64,000 nt of DNA from an uncultured Pedobacter sp. (GTDB taxonomy: Bacteria; Bacteroidota; Bacteroidia; Sphingobacteriales; Sphingobacteriaceae). This document shows, in pieces, positions 19,836 through 28,499 of this stretch. The notes beneath the pieces were generated by a model. That model was not told the origin of the DNA. It made no database searches and saw only the letters and a list, made by a program, of their open reading frames with translations. The stretch covers positions 272,742 to 336,741 of the forward strand of contig NZ_CAMLIG010000002.1 of NCBI RefSeq assembly GCF_946480185.1, given 5' to 3'. Positions within the stretch are counted from its first letter, which is position 1; each line of letters starts with the position of its first letter. Made by a program: the position numbers and the translations under genes.

Positions 19836-20612
19836 ATGAGAAAACTCCTACCTTTTCTTTTTGTGCTGAGTGTTTCGGTTGGCAATCTATTTGCGCAATG
19901 TACGCCACCACCAGATGTCACCATATCTGGACCTGTTTCTGGCTGTACAGATCGGGTTGCAACCTACACCATTTCTACTTCTGCTGGAGCTACAAGTTAT
20001 TTATGGAACATCACCGGTACCAGCAGTAAAACACAACAATCAGACACAAAATATAGTATTGTGTTTGAAAACAGCAATGTAACTATTGAAGTTACTCCAA
20101 TGAACGGTACTTGTGCCGGTAACAAAACAACTATTACCATTCCGGTATCTCAAACTCCAAATAAACCTTCAATTGCACAAAGCGGAAATAATTTAGATGC
20201 AAGTACCACTGCAACATCATACCAATGGTATTTGGAAAGTACCGCAATTGCTGGAGCAACTGCAAAAACATTTACGCCTACTTCAAACGGATCTTATCTT
20301 GTTGAAGCTAAAAATGCCAACGGCTGTAGCACTTTTTCCAACAGCTTTAATTTCTTTAAAACTGCCATAAAAGAAGATGCTGTTTTCGCCGGCTTCAGTT
20401 TTTATCCAAATCCGGTTACTACAAAACTTTTTGTAGATTTCAACAGCCGTTATGATTTAAGTTTTACCGATTTATTAGGACATCAGGTTTTGCAACAAAC
20501 AGATTTACAGGGCAAACAAGAAATAGACTTGTCCTCGCTAAAAAGAGGGCTTTATTTAATGAAAGTGAACAGCAACGGAAAAACCGCGGTACGGAAGTTG
20601 CTTTTAAAATAA
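19836..20612 (+). CDS. T9SS type A sorting domain protein
   Basis: 258 aa: a signal peptide (residues 1-21), two Ig/PKD-like beta domains (about 25-180) and a C-terminal type IX secretion sorting domain (about 185-258; FSFYPNPVTTKLFVDF and a KTAVRKLLLK end). It should cross the outer membrane by the Por/T9SS system and be displayed or released. No catalytic motif is visible, so it is probably adhesive or structural. A terminator follows at once. Confidence 0.85.
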   Translation: MRKLLPFLFVLSVSVGNLFAQCTPPPDVTISGPVSGCTDRVATYTISTSAGATSYLWNITGTSSKTQQSDTKYSIVFENSNVTIEVTPMNGTCAGNKTTITIPVSQTPNKPSIAQSGNNLDASTTATSYQWYLESTAIAGATAKTFTPTSNGSYLVEAKNANGCSTFSNSFNFFKTAIKEDAVFAGFSFYPNPVTTKLFVDFNSRYDLSFTDLLGHQVLQQTDLQGKQEIDLSSLKRGLYLMKVNSNGKTAVRKLLLK

Positions 20613-20633
20613 TATTAAAAAACAATTTGAACA

Positions 20634-20666
20634 AGCCCCGAAGATTGATTTTTCGGGGTTTTCTTT
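20634..20666 (+). terminator. rho-independent terminator
   Basis: Stem CCCCGAA/TTCGGGG (20636-20642 with 20652-20658), then TTTTCTTTTT. It ends the T9SS protein gene. Confidence 0.8.
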
Positions 20667-20678
20667 TTATATTAAAAC

Positions 20679-22220
20679 ATGTCAACAAAACCAAATTTAA
20701 TAGAGACAGTAGAACTAAGAACCTTAAAAAGCGAAGATTACGCAGATCTGAAATCGGCAATGATTTCTGCCTACGCCGCAATGGGAGAGAGTTTTTGGAG
20801 AGAAAAATCAATCGATAAGTTAATAGAGATTTTTCCCGAAGGCCAACTTTGTATAGAAATTAACGGCAAGGTGGTGGCTACCGCATTAAGTATCATTGTA
20901 GATTTCGATAAATTAGGAAATACGCATACTTACGCTCAAGCAACCGGAAATTACACCTTTAGTACGCACACCTATGATGGTGATGTGTTATACGGAATTG
21001 AAGTATTTGTTCATCAAGATTACCGTGGAATGCGTTTGGCCCGCCGACTTTATGATGCCAGAAAACTGCTGTGTGAAAACCTGAATTTAAAATCAATCAT
21101 TTTAGGAGGACGGATTCCAAATTTTGAAAAGTTCAGCAATTTAACGCCCCGCCAGTATATTGATAAAGTAAAGATGAAGGAAATTTATGATCCTACACTT
21201 ACTTTTCAGATTTCGAACGATTTTCACGTCAAAAAAATCTTAAAAAATTACCTTCCAGAAGATCAGCAGTCTAAAGAATTTGCAACACTTTTAGAGTGGA
21301 ACAACATCTATTATATTGATGAGGAAAAAGATAACCTACTGAAAAAATCAACCGTTAGAATTGGCTTGGTGCAATGGCAAATGCGTTTATTTCCCACCGT
21401 TACAGATTTGATGGAAAGCGCAGAATATTTTGTGGATGCAGTAAGCGATTATTCATCTGATTTTGTGGTGTTTCCCGAGTTTTTTAATGCACCATTAATG
21501 GCTGATTATAACCATTTAGGCGAAGCCAAAGCGATTAGAGAATTAGCTGAACACACCGAATACATTAGAAGTAGATTTTGCGAACTGGCTGTTTCCTATA
21601 ATGTGAACATTATTGCCGGAAGTATGCCTTTATTGGAAGACGACAAACTTTATAATGTTTCCTACATCTGCCGTAGAGACGGTTCTTTTGGTCGATCTAT
21701 AAAAATTCATCCAACGCCTTCCGAAATTCACTCATGGGGAATGAGCGGTGGAAACGAGCTGAACGTTTTTGATACAGATGCCGGTCGTGTGGGGATTTTG
21801 ATATGCTATGATGCTGAATTTCCAGAATTAGCCAGGTTACAGGCCTTAAAAAAAATGGACATTTTATTTGTTCCGTTTTGGACAGATACTCAAAATGCTT
21901 ATAATCGGGTAAGAATTTGTTCGCAAGCCAGAGCGATAGAAAATGAATGTTACGTTGCCATTACCGGTTCCGTGGGGAATTTACCAAAAGTAAACAACAT
22001 GGACTTGCAATATGCGCAATCTGCAATATTTTCTCCATCGGATTTTGCTTTTCCATCAAACGCTATTGTTGCAGAAACTACTCCAAATACAGAAAACATT
22101 TTAATTGCCGATGTAAATTTAGATTTACTGAAAGAGTTACATGAGTTTGGAAGCGTTAAAAACTTAAAAGACCGCAGAACAGATTTTTACGATTTGAGTT
22201 TGAGAAAAAAAGGAAGGTAG
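20679..22220 (+). CDS. GNAT acetyltransferase fused to carbon-nitrogen hydrolase
   Basis: 513 aa, two domains. Residues about 8-215 form a GNAT N-acetyltransferase-like domain (VHQDYRGMRLARRLYDAR is the acetyl-CoA loop). Residues about 225-505 form a nitrilase-superfamily amidohydrolase with the Glu-Lys-Cys triad (FPEFF, KIHPTPSE, ILICYDAEFPE). This domain order is known in bacteria, but the substrate is not established. The start MSTKPNLIE follows a terminator by about 12 bp. No operon partner is visible. Confidence 0.88.
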   Translation: MSTKPNLIETVELRTLKSEDYADLKSAMISAYAAMGESFWREKSIDKLIEIFPEGQLCIEINGKVVATALSIIVDFDKLGNTHTYAQATGNYTFSTHTYDGDVLYGIEVFVHQDYRGMRLARRLYDARKLLCENLNLKSIILGGRIPNFEKFSNLTPRQYIDKVKMKEIYDPTLTFQISNDFHVKKILKNYLPEDQQSKEFATLLEWNNIYYIDEEKDNLLKKSTVRIGLVQWQMRLFPTVTDLMESAEYFVDAVSDYSSDFVVFPEFFNAPLMADYNHLGEAKAIRELAEHTEYIRSRFCELAVSYNVNIIAGSMPLLEDDKLYNVSYICRRDGSFGRSIKIHPTPSEIHSWGMSGGNELNVFDTDAGRVGILICYDAEFPELARLQALKKMDILFVPFWTDTQNAYNRVRICSQARAIENECYVAITGSVGNLPKVNNMDLQYAQSAIFSPSDFAFPSNAIVAETTPNTENILIADVNLDLLKELHEFGSVKNLKDRRTDFYDLSLRKKGR

Positions 22221-22330
22221 ATTTTGATGGTTTGGAGCAAAGAATAAAGAGTGAGTATTAAAGACTGTATAATCGGTAAGGAGAGATGAAAGAACCAAGA
22301 GCAAAGATTACAGACCGAATAAACTTTGTG

Positions 22331-22424
22331 ATCTCTGCGTCCTCGGTGGTTAAAAATAAATGCAAAAAATTTGTCTGATTTCTTTGTAAACTCCGTGAAA
22401 AACTCTGTGTCCTCTGTGGTTAAA
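22331..22424. repeat. two copies of a dispersed 24-bp intergenic repeat
   Basis: 22331-22355 and 22401-22424 share a CTCTGyGTCCTCkGTGGTTA pattern, 70 bp apart. The 247-bp gap before murF holds no gene. Similar stretches occur between genes in many unrelated bacteria (established observation); their role is unknown. Confidence 0.7.
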
Positions 22425-22467
22425 TAATCAATAATTCAATTTAACTTTACATTTTCAAAAACACGGT

Positions 22468-23766
22468 ATGTCAATTCAGGAACTCTACAAAATCTACCTT
22501 TCTCATTCAACTATCTGCACAGATACCCGCAAGATAACCGATGGTTGCTTATTTTTTGCCTTAAAGGGAGATCATTTTGATGCCAATACCTTTGCGTCTC
22601 AAGCGCTAGAAAACGGAGCCGCTTTCGCGGTAATTGATGACGCAAAGTATAAAACAAACAGTCAGTTTCTTTTAGTTGAAGACACCTTAACTGCGCTGCA
22701 ACAATTAGCAACATACCACAGAAAACAGCTGAAAATTCCTTTTATCGGTTTAACCGGAAGCAACGGAAAAACAACAACTAAAGAACTCATCAATAGCGTT
22801 CTGAGCGAAAAATTCAAAACCTCGGCCACCAAAGGAAATTTGAATAACCATATCGGTGTTCCTTTAAGTGTATTAGAAATTGGTAATGATATTGAATTGG
22901 CAATCATTGAAATGGGCGCCAACCATCAAAAAGAAATTGAATTGCTTTCGCAGATTTGCCAGCCCAATTTTGGGTTAATCACCAACATCGGCAAAGCGCA
23001 TTTAGAAGGTTTTGGCGGGATTGAAGGCGTGAAAATTGGCAAAGGCGAATTATATGATTTCCTCCAGGCTCATGGCGGAACGGTATTTATCAACCAGGAT
23101 AGTCCTGCGCTTAACGAAATGGCTGGCAAAAGGAGTTTTAACAAAATAATTACTTACGGAACCAGTAATTCCAGCAAAATTAAAGGGGAATTAATTGATA
23201 ATAATCCCTTCTTAAAAATTAAATGGACTGCAAATAACGAAAGCCACGAGGTACTTTCGCAACTGACCGGCACTTACAACTTTGAAAACATGTTAGCGGC
23301 CGTTGCTATCGGTTTAGAGTTTGGCTTAACTCCAAATCAAATCAATACAGGCATCTCCAATTACGCCCCAAAAAATAACCGTTCGCAAATTACCAAAACA
23401 GAAAAAAACACGGTTATTGGCGATTACTACAATGCCAACCCTAGCAGTATGGTTTTGGCCATTGAGAACATCAGCAAACTCCAAGCTGATAAAAAAGTAG
23501 TGATTTTAGGTGATATGTTCGAGATTGGAGAAACCGTAGAAGAAGAACATTTAAACGTGTTGAAAAAAGCCAATTCCTATGATTTTGACCAAGTGATTTT
23601 AATTGGCAAAGAGTTTAAAAAGCAAAGTTTAAATGGCGATGCACTGTTTTTTGAAGATACCACACAGGCTTTTGAATATTTAAAAGAACACCCAATAAAC
23701 GATGCCTTGATTTTGGTAAAAGGAAGCCGAAGCATGAAGCTGGAAAAATTGATGGAGTTGCTGTAA
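22468..23766 (+). CDS. murF: UDP-N-acetylmuramoyl-tripeptide-D-alanyl-D-alanine ligase
   Basis: 432-aa Mur ligase that adds the D-Ala-D-Ala dipeptide to the UDP-MurNAc-tripeptide in the cytoplasm, the last soluble step of peptidoglycan precursor synthesis. ATP loop GLTGSNGKTTTKEL lies near residue 92, EMGANHQKEI near 147 and GDYYNANPSSM near 315. DTRKITDGCLFFALKGDHFD near 19-38 is the N-terminal UDP-binding domain typical of MurF. It stands alone, convergent with rmuC. Confidence 0.95.
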   Translation: MSIQELYKIYLSHSTICTDTRKITDGCLFFALKGDHFDANTFASQALENGAAFAVIDDAKYKTNSQFLLVEDTLTALQQLATYHRKQLKIPFIGLTGSNGKTTTKELINSVLSEKFKTSATKGNLNNHIGVPLSVLEIGNDIELAIIEMGANHQKEIELLSQICQPNFGLITNIGKAHLEGFGGIEGVKIGKGELYDFLQAHGGTVFINQDSPALNEMAGKRSFNKIITYGTSNSSKIKGELIDNNPFLKIKWTANNESHEVLSQLTGTYNFENMLAAVAIGLEFGLTPNQINTGISNYAPKNNRSQITKTEKNTVIGDYYNANPSSMVLAIENISKLQADKKVVILGDMFEIGETVEEEHLNVLKKANSYDFDQVILIGKEFKKQSLNGDALFFEDTTQAFEYLKEHPINDALILVKGSRSMKLEKLMELL

Positions 23767-23768
23767 AG

Positions 23769-25112
23769 TTACTCTTCCAACAACTTTTCGTCAATATTTT
23801 TAGTGGCTTTTGCACCCAATTTTTTTAAGTTTTCAACCCGGCTTACTAAATTTCCATTTCCAACGCTTAATTTGCCCATCGCATCCTGATAAACTTTCTG
23901 CGATTTATCCAGATGTTCGCCTACTTTCTGTAAATCATTAACAAAGCCTACAAATTTATCGTAAAGCTGACCGGCTTTTGTAGCAATATCAATGGCATTT
24001 TTGGTCTGTTGTTCTTGTTTCCAGATGGAAGCAACCGTTTTTAAAGTTGCTAAAAGTGTGGATGGCGTTACAATTACCACCCGCTTGTTCCAAGCAAAAT
24101 CAAACAACTCCTGGTCATATTGTACCGCTATCGCGAAGGAGGATTCAATCGGAACAAAAAGTAAAACAAATTCTGGAGAATTAATCTGGTATAAATCATG
24201 GTAATTTTTAGCGCCCAAACCGTTGATATGCGCTTTTATTCCCGCCACATGCTGTTTAACAAATAGGTTTCGCTCTTCCTCGGTTTCGGCATTAACCAAT
24301 CGCTCATAAGCAATTAAAGAAACCTTGGAATCTATTACAATGTGTTTTTCATCAGGCAAAAAAACCACCACATCTGGTAATAACTTTCCGCCATCTTCTG
24401 CAATGTAACTGCCTTGTTTACTGTAATTTATTCCTTCCAACAAACCAGAACGTTCCATCAGTTTATCCAAAACCATCTCGCCCCAGTTTCCCTGCTTTTT
24501 ATTATCGCCTTTAAGCGCTTTGGTTAGGTTATTCGCCTCGTCGCTAATCTGTTTATTTAGCTCCATCATTTTTGTGATTTCGCCTTTTAAAACATTCCGT
24601 TCGTCCGATTCTGATTTATAAACTTTTTCCACTTTATCTTCAAAAGCCTTAATATTTTCTTTCAGCGGGTTCAGCAATAAATCCAGATTGTTACGGTTTA
24701 CTTCGGTAAACTCAGCAGATTTACGTTTTAAAATCTCATTTGCCATCAACTCAAAATCTTTTGAAAAACGAGTTTGGTTTTCGGCAATAAACTCTTTTTG
24801 CAACTCGAACAGCTGTTGTTGTGCTTTTGCACTTTCCTGCATTTTCGCCACTTCCTGCCGCTCAAAAGAAACCTGTTCCAATAAACTCGCTTTCTCGCTT
24901 TCCAATTTGCTCAATCGGGCCAAATAACTGTTTTCTAAAGTTTGTTTCTCCGCTTTTGCATCCAATAATTGCTGTTCTGCTACTGCAATCTGGGTTTTTA
25001 GCTTTTGATATTCATCCAAACTTACACCATCGGCAACAGCTGGCTTTTTCAGAAACATAAAAACCGCCACCAACAAAATCACCACCGCAACAATTAACAA
25101 GATTAAATCCAT
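23769..25112 (-). CDS. rmuC: DNA recombination protein RmuC
   Basis: 447 aa: an N-terminal membrane helix (residues 2-22), a long coiled coil (about 30-190), then the RmuC domain with GNWGEMVLDKLMERSGLLEGINY near 207-230, LPDVVVFLPDEKHIVIDSKVSL near 243-265 (PD-D-x-K-like nuclease core) and EFVLLFVPIE. It limits recombination between short inverted repeats. Convergent with murF, with the two stop codons 2 bp apart. Confidence 0.93.
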   Translation of the reverse strand: MDLILLIVAVVILLVAVFMFLKKPAVADGVSLDEYQKLKTQIAVAEQQLLDAKAEKQTLENSYLARLSKLESEKASLLEQVSFERQEVAKMQESAKAQQQLFELQKEFIAENQTRFSKDFELMANEILKRKSAEFTEVNRNNLDLLLNPLKENIKAFEDKVEKVYKSESDERNVLKGEITKMMELNKQISDEANNLTKALKGDNKKQGNWGEMVLDKLMERSGLLEGINYSKQGSYIAEDGGKLLPDVVVFLPDEKHIVIDSKVSLIAYERLVNAETEEERNLFVKQHVAGIKAHINGLGAKNYHDLYQINSPEFVLLFVPIESSFAIAVQYDQELFDFAWNKRVVIVTPSTLLATLKTVASIWKQEQQTKNAIDIATKAGQLYDKFVGFVNDLQKVGEHLDKSQKVYQDAMGKLSVGNGNLVSRVENLKKLGAKATKNIDEKLLEE

Positions 25113-25223
25113 CGAAAAGAAAAATAAATTAAAGTTCTAAAATTAACAATATTTAAAATAAGCGTTACGTCAATTCATTCCACATTGCAGAAAACAAGAC
25201 GCAAAAAGATTTGTTAATACAAA

Positions 25224-25511
25224 GTGAAAACTTCAACAATTGTACTGAACCAGAAAGACACAGACCGTGTAATTGAAATGGCTTGGGAAGACCGTACGCC
25301 TTTTGAAGCCATTAAATTTCAATTCGGATTAACAGAAAAAGACGTGATTACGCTGATGCGCCAACAGTTAAAAGAAAGCAGTTTTAAGTTATGGCGAAAG
25401 CGGGCGCAACGCATTTCTCACAAACATTTGAAAAAACAACCTGATGATATGCTGACTTTTAAATGCAATGCACAACGGCAAATAACGCTCAACAAAATAT
25501 CAAAACGCTAA
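25224..25511 (+). CDS. TIGR03643 family protein
   Basis: 95-aa small basic protein starting with GTG at 25224. DRVIEMAWEDRTPFEAIKFQ and LMRQQLKESSFKLWRKR match the TIGR03643 family, which is often encoded near cryptochrome/photolyase or DUF2256 genes; its function is unknown. The predicted fold is a helix-turn-helix-like bundle, so nucleic acid binding is possible. It precedes the pterin gene block by 94 bp. Confidence 0.85.
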   Translation: MKTSTIVLNQKDTDRVIEMAWEDRTPFEAIKFQFGLTEKDVITLMRQQLKESSFKLWRKRAQRISHKHLKKQPDDMLTFKCNAQRQITLNKISKR

Positions 25512-25605
25512 TTGTGAAACTCTAATGATAAATAGGTGTGAATTATTTACGTAATTATCCATAATTGTGTAAAACAAAATCATCACATTTTAAGTTGAGT
25601 ATAAA

Positions 25606-26019
25606 ATGAAACAAAAAGTAGCTGTTTTTAGAAAAGAACACTTTAACGCCGCACATAGGTTGAACAACCCTAACTGGAGCGAAGAAAAAAATAAAGCGTT
25701 TTTTGGTAAATGCAACAACCCAAATTACCACGGACATAATTACGATTTAACTGTAAAAGTTAGTGGTTATGTAGATGAAGAATCTGGTTATCTGTTAGAT
25801 ATGAAAGTGCTTTCGGACCTTTTACAAGAAAAAATAATTGAAAAGTTTGACCATAGAAATCTAAATTTAGATACTCAGGAATTTAAAAATTTAAACCCCA
25901 CAGCAGAAAACATTGCAATGGTTATTTATGATTTAATTAGGCCACACATTGCAAACGATTTAGAGTTAAAAGTAAAATTATATGAAACTGAACGAAACTA
26001 TGTCGAATATCCAGCTTGA
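25606..26019 (+). CDS. queD: 6-pyruvoyl-tetrahydropterin synthase/QueD family enzyme
   Basis: 137 aa. Zinc ligands are His in FNAAHRL (about 17) and in YHGHNYDL (about 42-44), with the catalytic Cys in GKCNNPNYHGH and PTAENIA near 102. Enzymes of this family convert 7,8-dihydroneopterin triphosphate to 6-carboxy- or 6-pyruvoyl-tetrahydropterin. Its end overlaps the folE start by up to 38 bp, and FolE makes its substrate, so the two act in sequence. Whether the product is queuosine precursor or tetrahydropterin cannot be decided from sequence. Confidence 0.9.
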   Translation: MKQKVAVFRKEHFNAAHRLNNPNWSEEKNKAFFGKCNNPNYHGHNYDLTVKVSGYVDEESGYLLDMKVLSDLLQEKIIEKFDHRNLNLDTQEFKNLNPTAENIAMVIYDLIRPHIANDLELKVKLYETERNYVEYPA

Positions 26020-26680
26020 TAATTTCTCTGACGAGGATGTGTTAGTTGATGTACTTGGCGATGACCATGTGGGTACATCGTATGATACACCTATGCGTGA
26101 AGATGCTTTTGATTTAAGTGATGATGAAAAAATCGCAAAAATTGAAGCCCATTTTAGAAGTATTATGGACATTATGGGTTTAGATTTAACCGATGACAGC
26201 CTCAAAGGAACGCCTAAACGCGTAGCAAAAATGTATATCAAAGAAATTTTCAGAGGCTTAAATCCTCAAAATAAACCTGATATCAAACTTTTTGAAAATA
26301 AATATAAGTACAACCAAATGCTGGTTGAAAAAGATATTACCCTTTTTAGCAATTGCGAACATCATTTTGTACCCATTATTGGAAAAGCGCATGTGGCTTA
26401 TATCAGCAACGGAACGGTGATTGGTTTATCAAAACTGAACAGAATTGTGCAGTATTATTCACAACGTCCGCAAGTGCAGGAACGTTTGAATATTCAAATT
26501 GCCAACGAAATCAAACGAGTTTTAAATACCGAAGACGTAGCTGTTGTAATAGAGGCTTCTCATTTATGCGTTTCCTCTCGCGGAATTAAAGATACCACAA
26601 GCTCTACCGTTACGGCAGAATACTCAGGCAAATTTTTGGAAGATGCCACCAGAAACGAATTTTTAAAATACATCGGTTAA
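25982..26680 (+). CDS. folE: GTP cyclohydrolase I
   Basis: 232 aa. It makes 7,8-dihydroneopterin triphosphate from GTP, the first step to folate and other pterins. Zinc-binding and active-site segments NCEHHFVPIIGKAHVAYI (about 120-138) and the CVSSRG loop near 200 are intact. The start could be 25982 or ATG 26000; both overlap the upstream pterin synthase gene, so the pair is translationally coupled. An SDR gene follows 1 bp after the stop. Confidence 0.95.
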   Translation: MKLNETMSNIQLDNFSDEDVLVDVLGDDHVGTSYDTPMREDAFDLSDDEKIAKIEAHFRSIMDIMGLDLTDDSLKGTPKRVAKMYIKEIFRGLNPQNKPDIKLFENKYKYNQMLVEKDITLFSNCEHHFVPIIGKAHVAYISNGTVIGLSKLNRIVQYYSQRPQVQERLNIQIANEIKRVLNTEDVAVVIEASHLCVSSRGIKDTTSSTVTAEYSGKFLEDATRNEFLKYIG

Positions 26681-26681
26681 T

Positions 26682-27380
26682 ATGAATTATTTGGTCATCG
26701 GCGGAAGCTCTGGAATTGGATTGGCATTGGTTAACAAACTGGCAGAAGCGGGTCATAAGGTATGGTCGGCTTCCAGGCAAAAAGGTGAAATTCCGGCAAC
26801 TGTAAATTTTATTGAGCTAGATGTTACTGCTGATGAAAACCAGCTAAAAGAACAGATTCCGGAGGTTTTGGATGGTTTGGCATATTGCCCCGGAACCATC
26901 AATTTAAAACCTTTTTTGCGCTTGACCGAAGCTGATTTTTTAGCCGATTTTAAAATTAACGTTTTAGGAGCAGTTAAAACCATCCAGACCTGCATTCCAG
27001 CTTTAAAAAAGTCCGAAACCGCATCAATTTTAATGTTCAGTACCGTTGCTGTTCAAACTGGGATGAATTTCCATTCCAGCATTGCGGCTTCAAAAGGAGC
27101 TATCGAAGGTTTAACAAAATCCTTAGCAGCCGAATTTGCTTCCAGTAAAATTAGGGTGAATACATTGGCGCCATCCTTAACCGATACACCTTTAGCCCAT
27201 AATTTGGTTTCTACGCCCGAAAAAAAAGAAGCATCAGATAAAAGACATCCTTTAGGCAGAATAGGTACTTCTGCAGAATTGGCGGATGCTGCATTTTTTC
27301 TGCTTTCCCCAAACAGTTCGTGGATAACCGGACAAATTTTAGGAATTGATGGCGGAATGTCATCAGTAAGAAATTTATAA
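26682..27380 (+). CDS. SDR family oxidoreductase
   Basis: 232-aa Rossmann-fold short-chain dehydrogenase: cofactor loop IGGSSGIGLAL at 6-16, N-terminal Asp in LDVTADE, and C-terminal ITGQILGIDGGMSSV. At the usual YxxxK site the sequence reads SIAASKGA, with Ile in place of the catalytic Tyr while the Lys is kept. It may therefore be a reductase with a rewired active site or be poorly active. It is encoded 1 bp after folE, so a role in pterin reduction is possible by context only. Confidence 0.88.
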   Translation: MNYLVIGGSSGIGLALVNKLAEAGHKVWSASRQKGEIPATVNFIELDVTADENQLKEQIPEVLDGLAYCPGTINLKPFLRLTEADFLADFKINVLGAVKTIQTCIPALKKSETASILMFSTVAVQTGMNFHSSIAASKGAIEGLTKSLAAEFASSKIRVNTLAPSLTDTPLAHNLVSTPEKKEASDKRHPLGRIGTSAELADAAFFLLSPNSSWITGQILGIDGGMSSVRNL

Positions 27381-27471
27381 CAAAAGTTCTTTTTTTGTCG
27401 AAATAAGATATGCTTTCCAGAAAACATCCTTCCTTTTTAAACGTTATTAAAGAGGATTAATAATTTAATAA

Positions 27472-27567
27472 TTAGGGCGTTCGAGCGGGCTTTACGTTGC
27501 AATCTTTTTTGCTACTCTTCCACTTCGATCAGAATAGCAAAAAAGGATTTACACTGCAATCCCTAAC
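27472..27567. repeat. dispersed imperfect palindrome
   Basis: Outer arms TTAGGG (27472) and CCCTAA (27561) enclose matching inner arms around TTTTTTGCTA and TAGCAAAAAA. The unit resembles a family of REP-like intergenic palindromes I associate with Sphingobacteriaceae genomes. The rest of the 27381-27578 gap holds no gene. Confidence 0.65.
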
Positions 27568-27590
27568 GCAAATTTTATATGATAACGCAG

Positions 27591-28238
27591 ATGGCAACTA
27601 AAGAAAAAATACAGAATGCTTATATCGATTATGTTTTAAGCGAAGGCAAAAAACCTAACTCGGTTTTTACATTTGCCAAAAAAAACAAATTTCCCGAAGA
27701 AGAATTTTACAAATATTTCGGCTCTTTTGATGCAATTGATGCAGATGTTTGGTCCAGTTTATTCACCACCACCATTAGCGAAGTGAAAGCTCAGGAAATT
27801 TGGGAAACGTATAGTACCAGAGAAAAGGCTTTATCTTTTTATTACACTTTTTTTGAGCTTTTAAAAAGCAAAAGAAGCTTTGTAACTTACAGTATGGGCA
27901 ACTTCAAAAAAGGATTGCATACCCCCGCCCAACTTAAAGAAAGCAAAGAAATTTTTGAAGAATTCAGCAAAGAACTTATTAACGAAGGTTTAGAGACCGG
28001 CGAAATCAACGAAAGAAAATTCATCAGCAATAAATACAAAGATGCACTTTGGTTACAACTGGCATTTTTACTGAATTTTTGGCTAAAAGATCATTCCGCA
28101 GGTTTCGAAAAAACCGATGAAGCCATTGAAAAAGGCATTAACGTAACTTTTGATTTATTCCAACGCAGCCCAATTGACAATTTATTGGATTACGGAAAGT
28201 TTTTAGCGCAGAACGCAGGGTTTAAGATGGGGTTTTGA
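27591..28238 (+). CDS. TetR/AcrR-family-like transcriptional regulator
   Basis: 215 aa from ATG 27591 (MATKEKIQNAYIDYVL); an ATG 12 bp earlier is also possible. The N-terminal 50 residues look like a three-helix TetR-type DNA-binding head (SVFTFAKKNKFPEEEFYKYFGS). The C-terminal part is all helical, and TetR family C-terminal domain is the usual label for this Bacteroidetes group. It is upstream of the ABC1 kinase gene on the same strand, separated by 261 bp of repeats; a regulatory link is possible but unproven. Confidence 0.72.
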   Translation: MATKEKIQNAYIDYVLSEGKKPNSVFTFAKKNKFPEEEFYKYFGSFDAIDADVWSSLFTTTISEVKAQEIWETYSTREKALSFYYTFFELLKSKRSFVTYSMGNFKKGLHTPAQLKESKEIFEEFSKELINEGLETGEINERKFISNKYKDALWLQLAFLLNFWLKDHSAGFEKTDEAIEKGINVTFDLFQRSPIDNLLDYGKFLAQNAGFKMGF

Positions 28239-28499
28239 GGAAGTATTGAGTATTGAGATATGCGTATTGAGTAGCAAGATTTAAGAATTAAATTATAAAT
28301 ATTTTCTCTTACGATGAATTTTTCGGGACTTGGGACTAGTTAATGTATCAGGAATCTCACTAATTGCAAGTCAGTCTCATACCTCAATACTCACATCGCA
28401 ATACTAACTTAAGAAAATCAGTCTTATATCTCAATACGCATATCGCAATACTAACTCAAGCAAATCAGTCGCAATACTCAATACTCACATCTAAAAAAA
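28239..28499. repeat. intergenic repeat region with 15-bp inverted arms
   Basis: GATATGCGTATTGAG (28257-28271) is the exact inverse of 28430-28444. In between and after, several CTCAATACTCACATCGCAATACTAACT-like units repeat; each is quoted only by position (28383-28410, 28430-28456, 28467-28490). No gene is seen. The long-range arms could fold in RNA. Confidence 0.7.
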
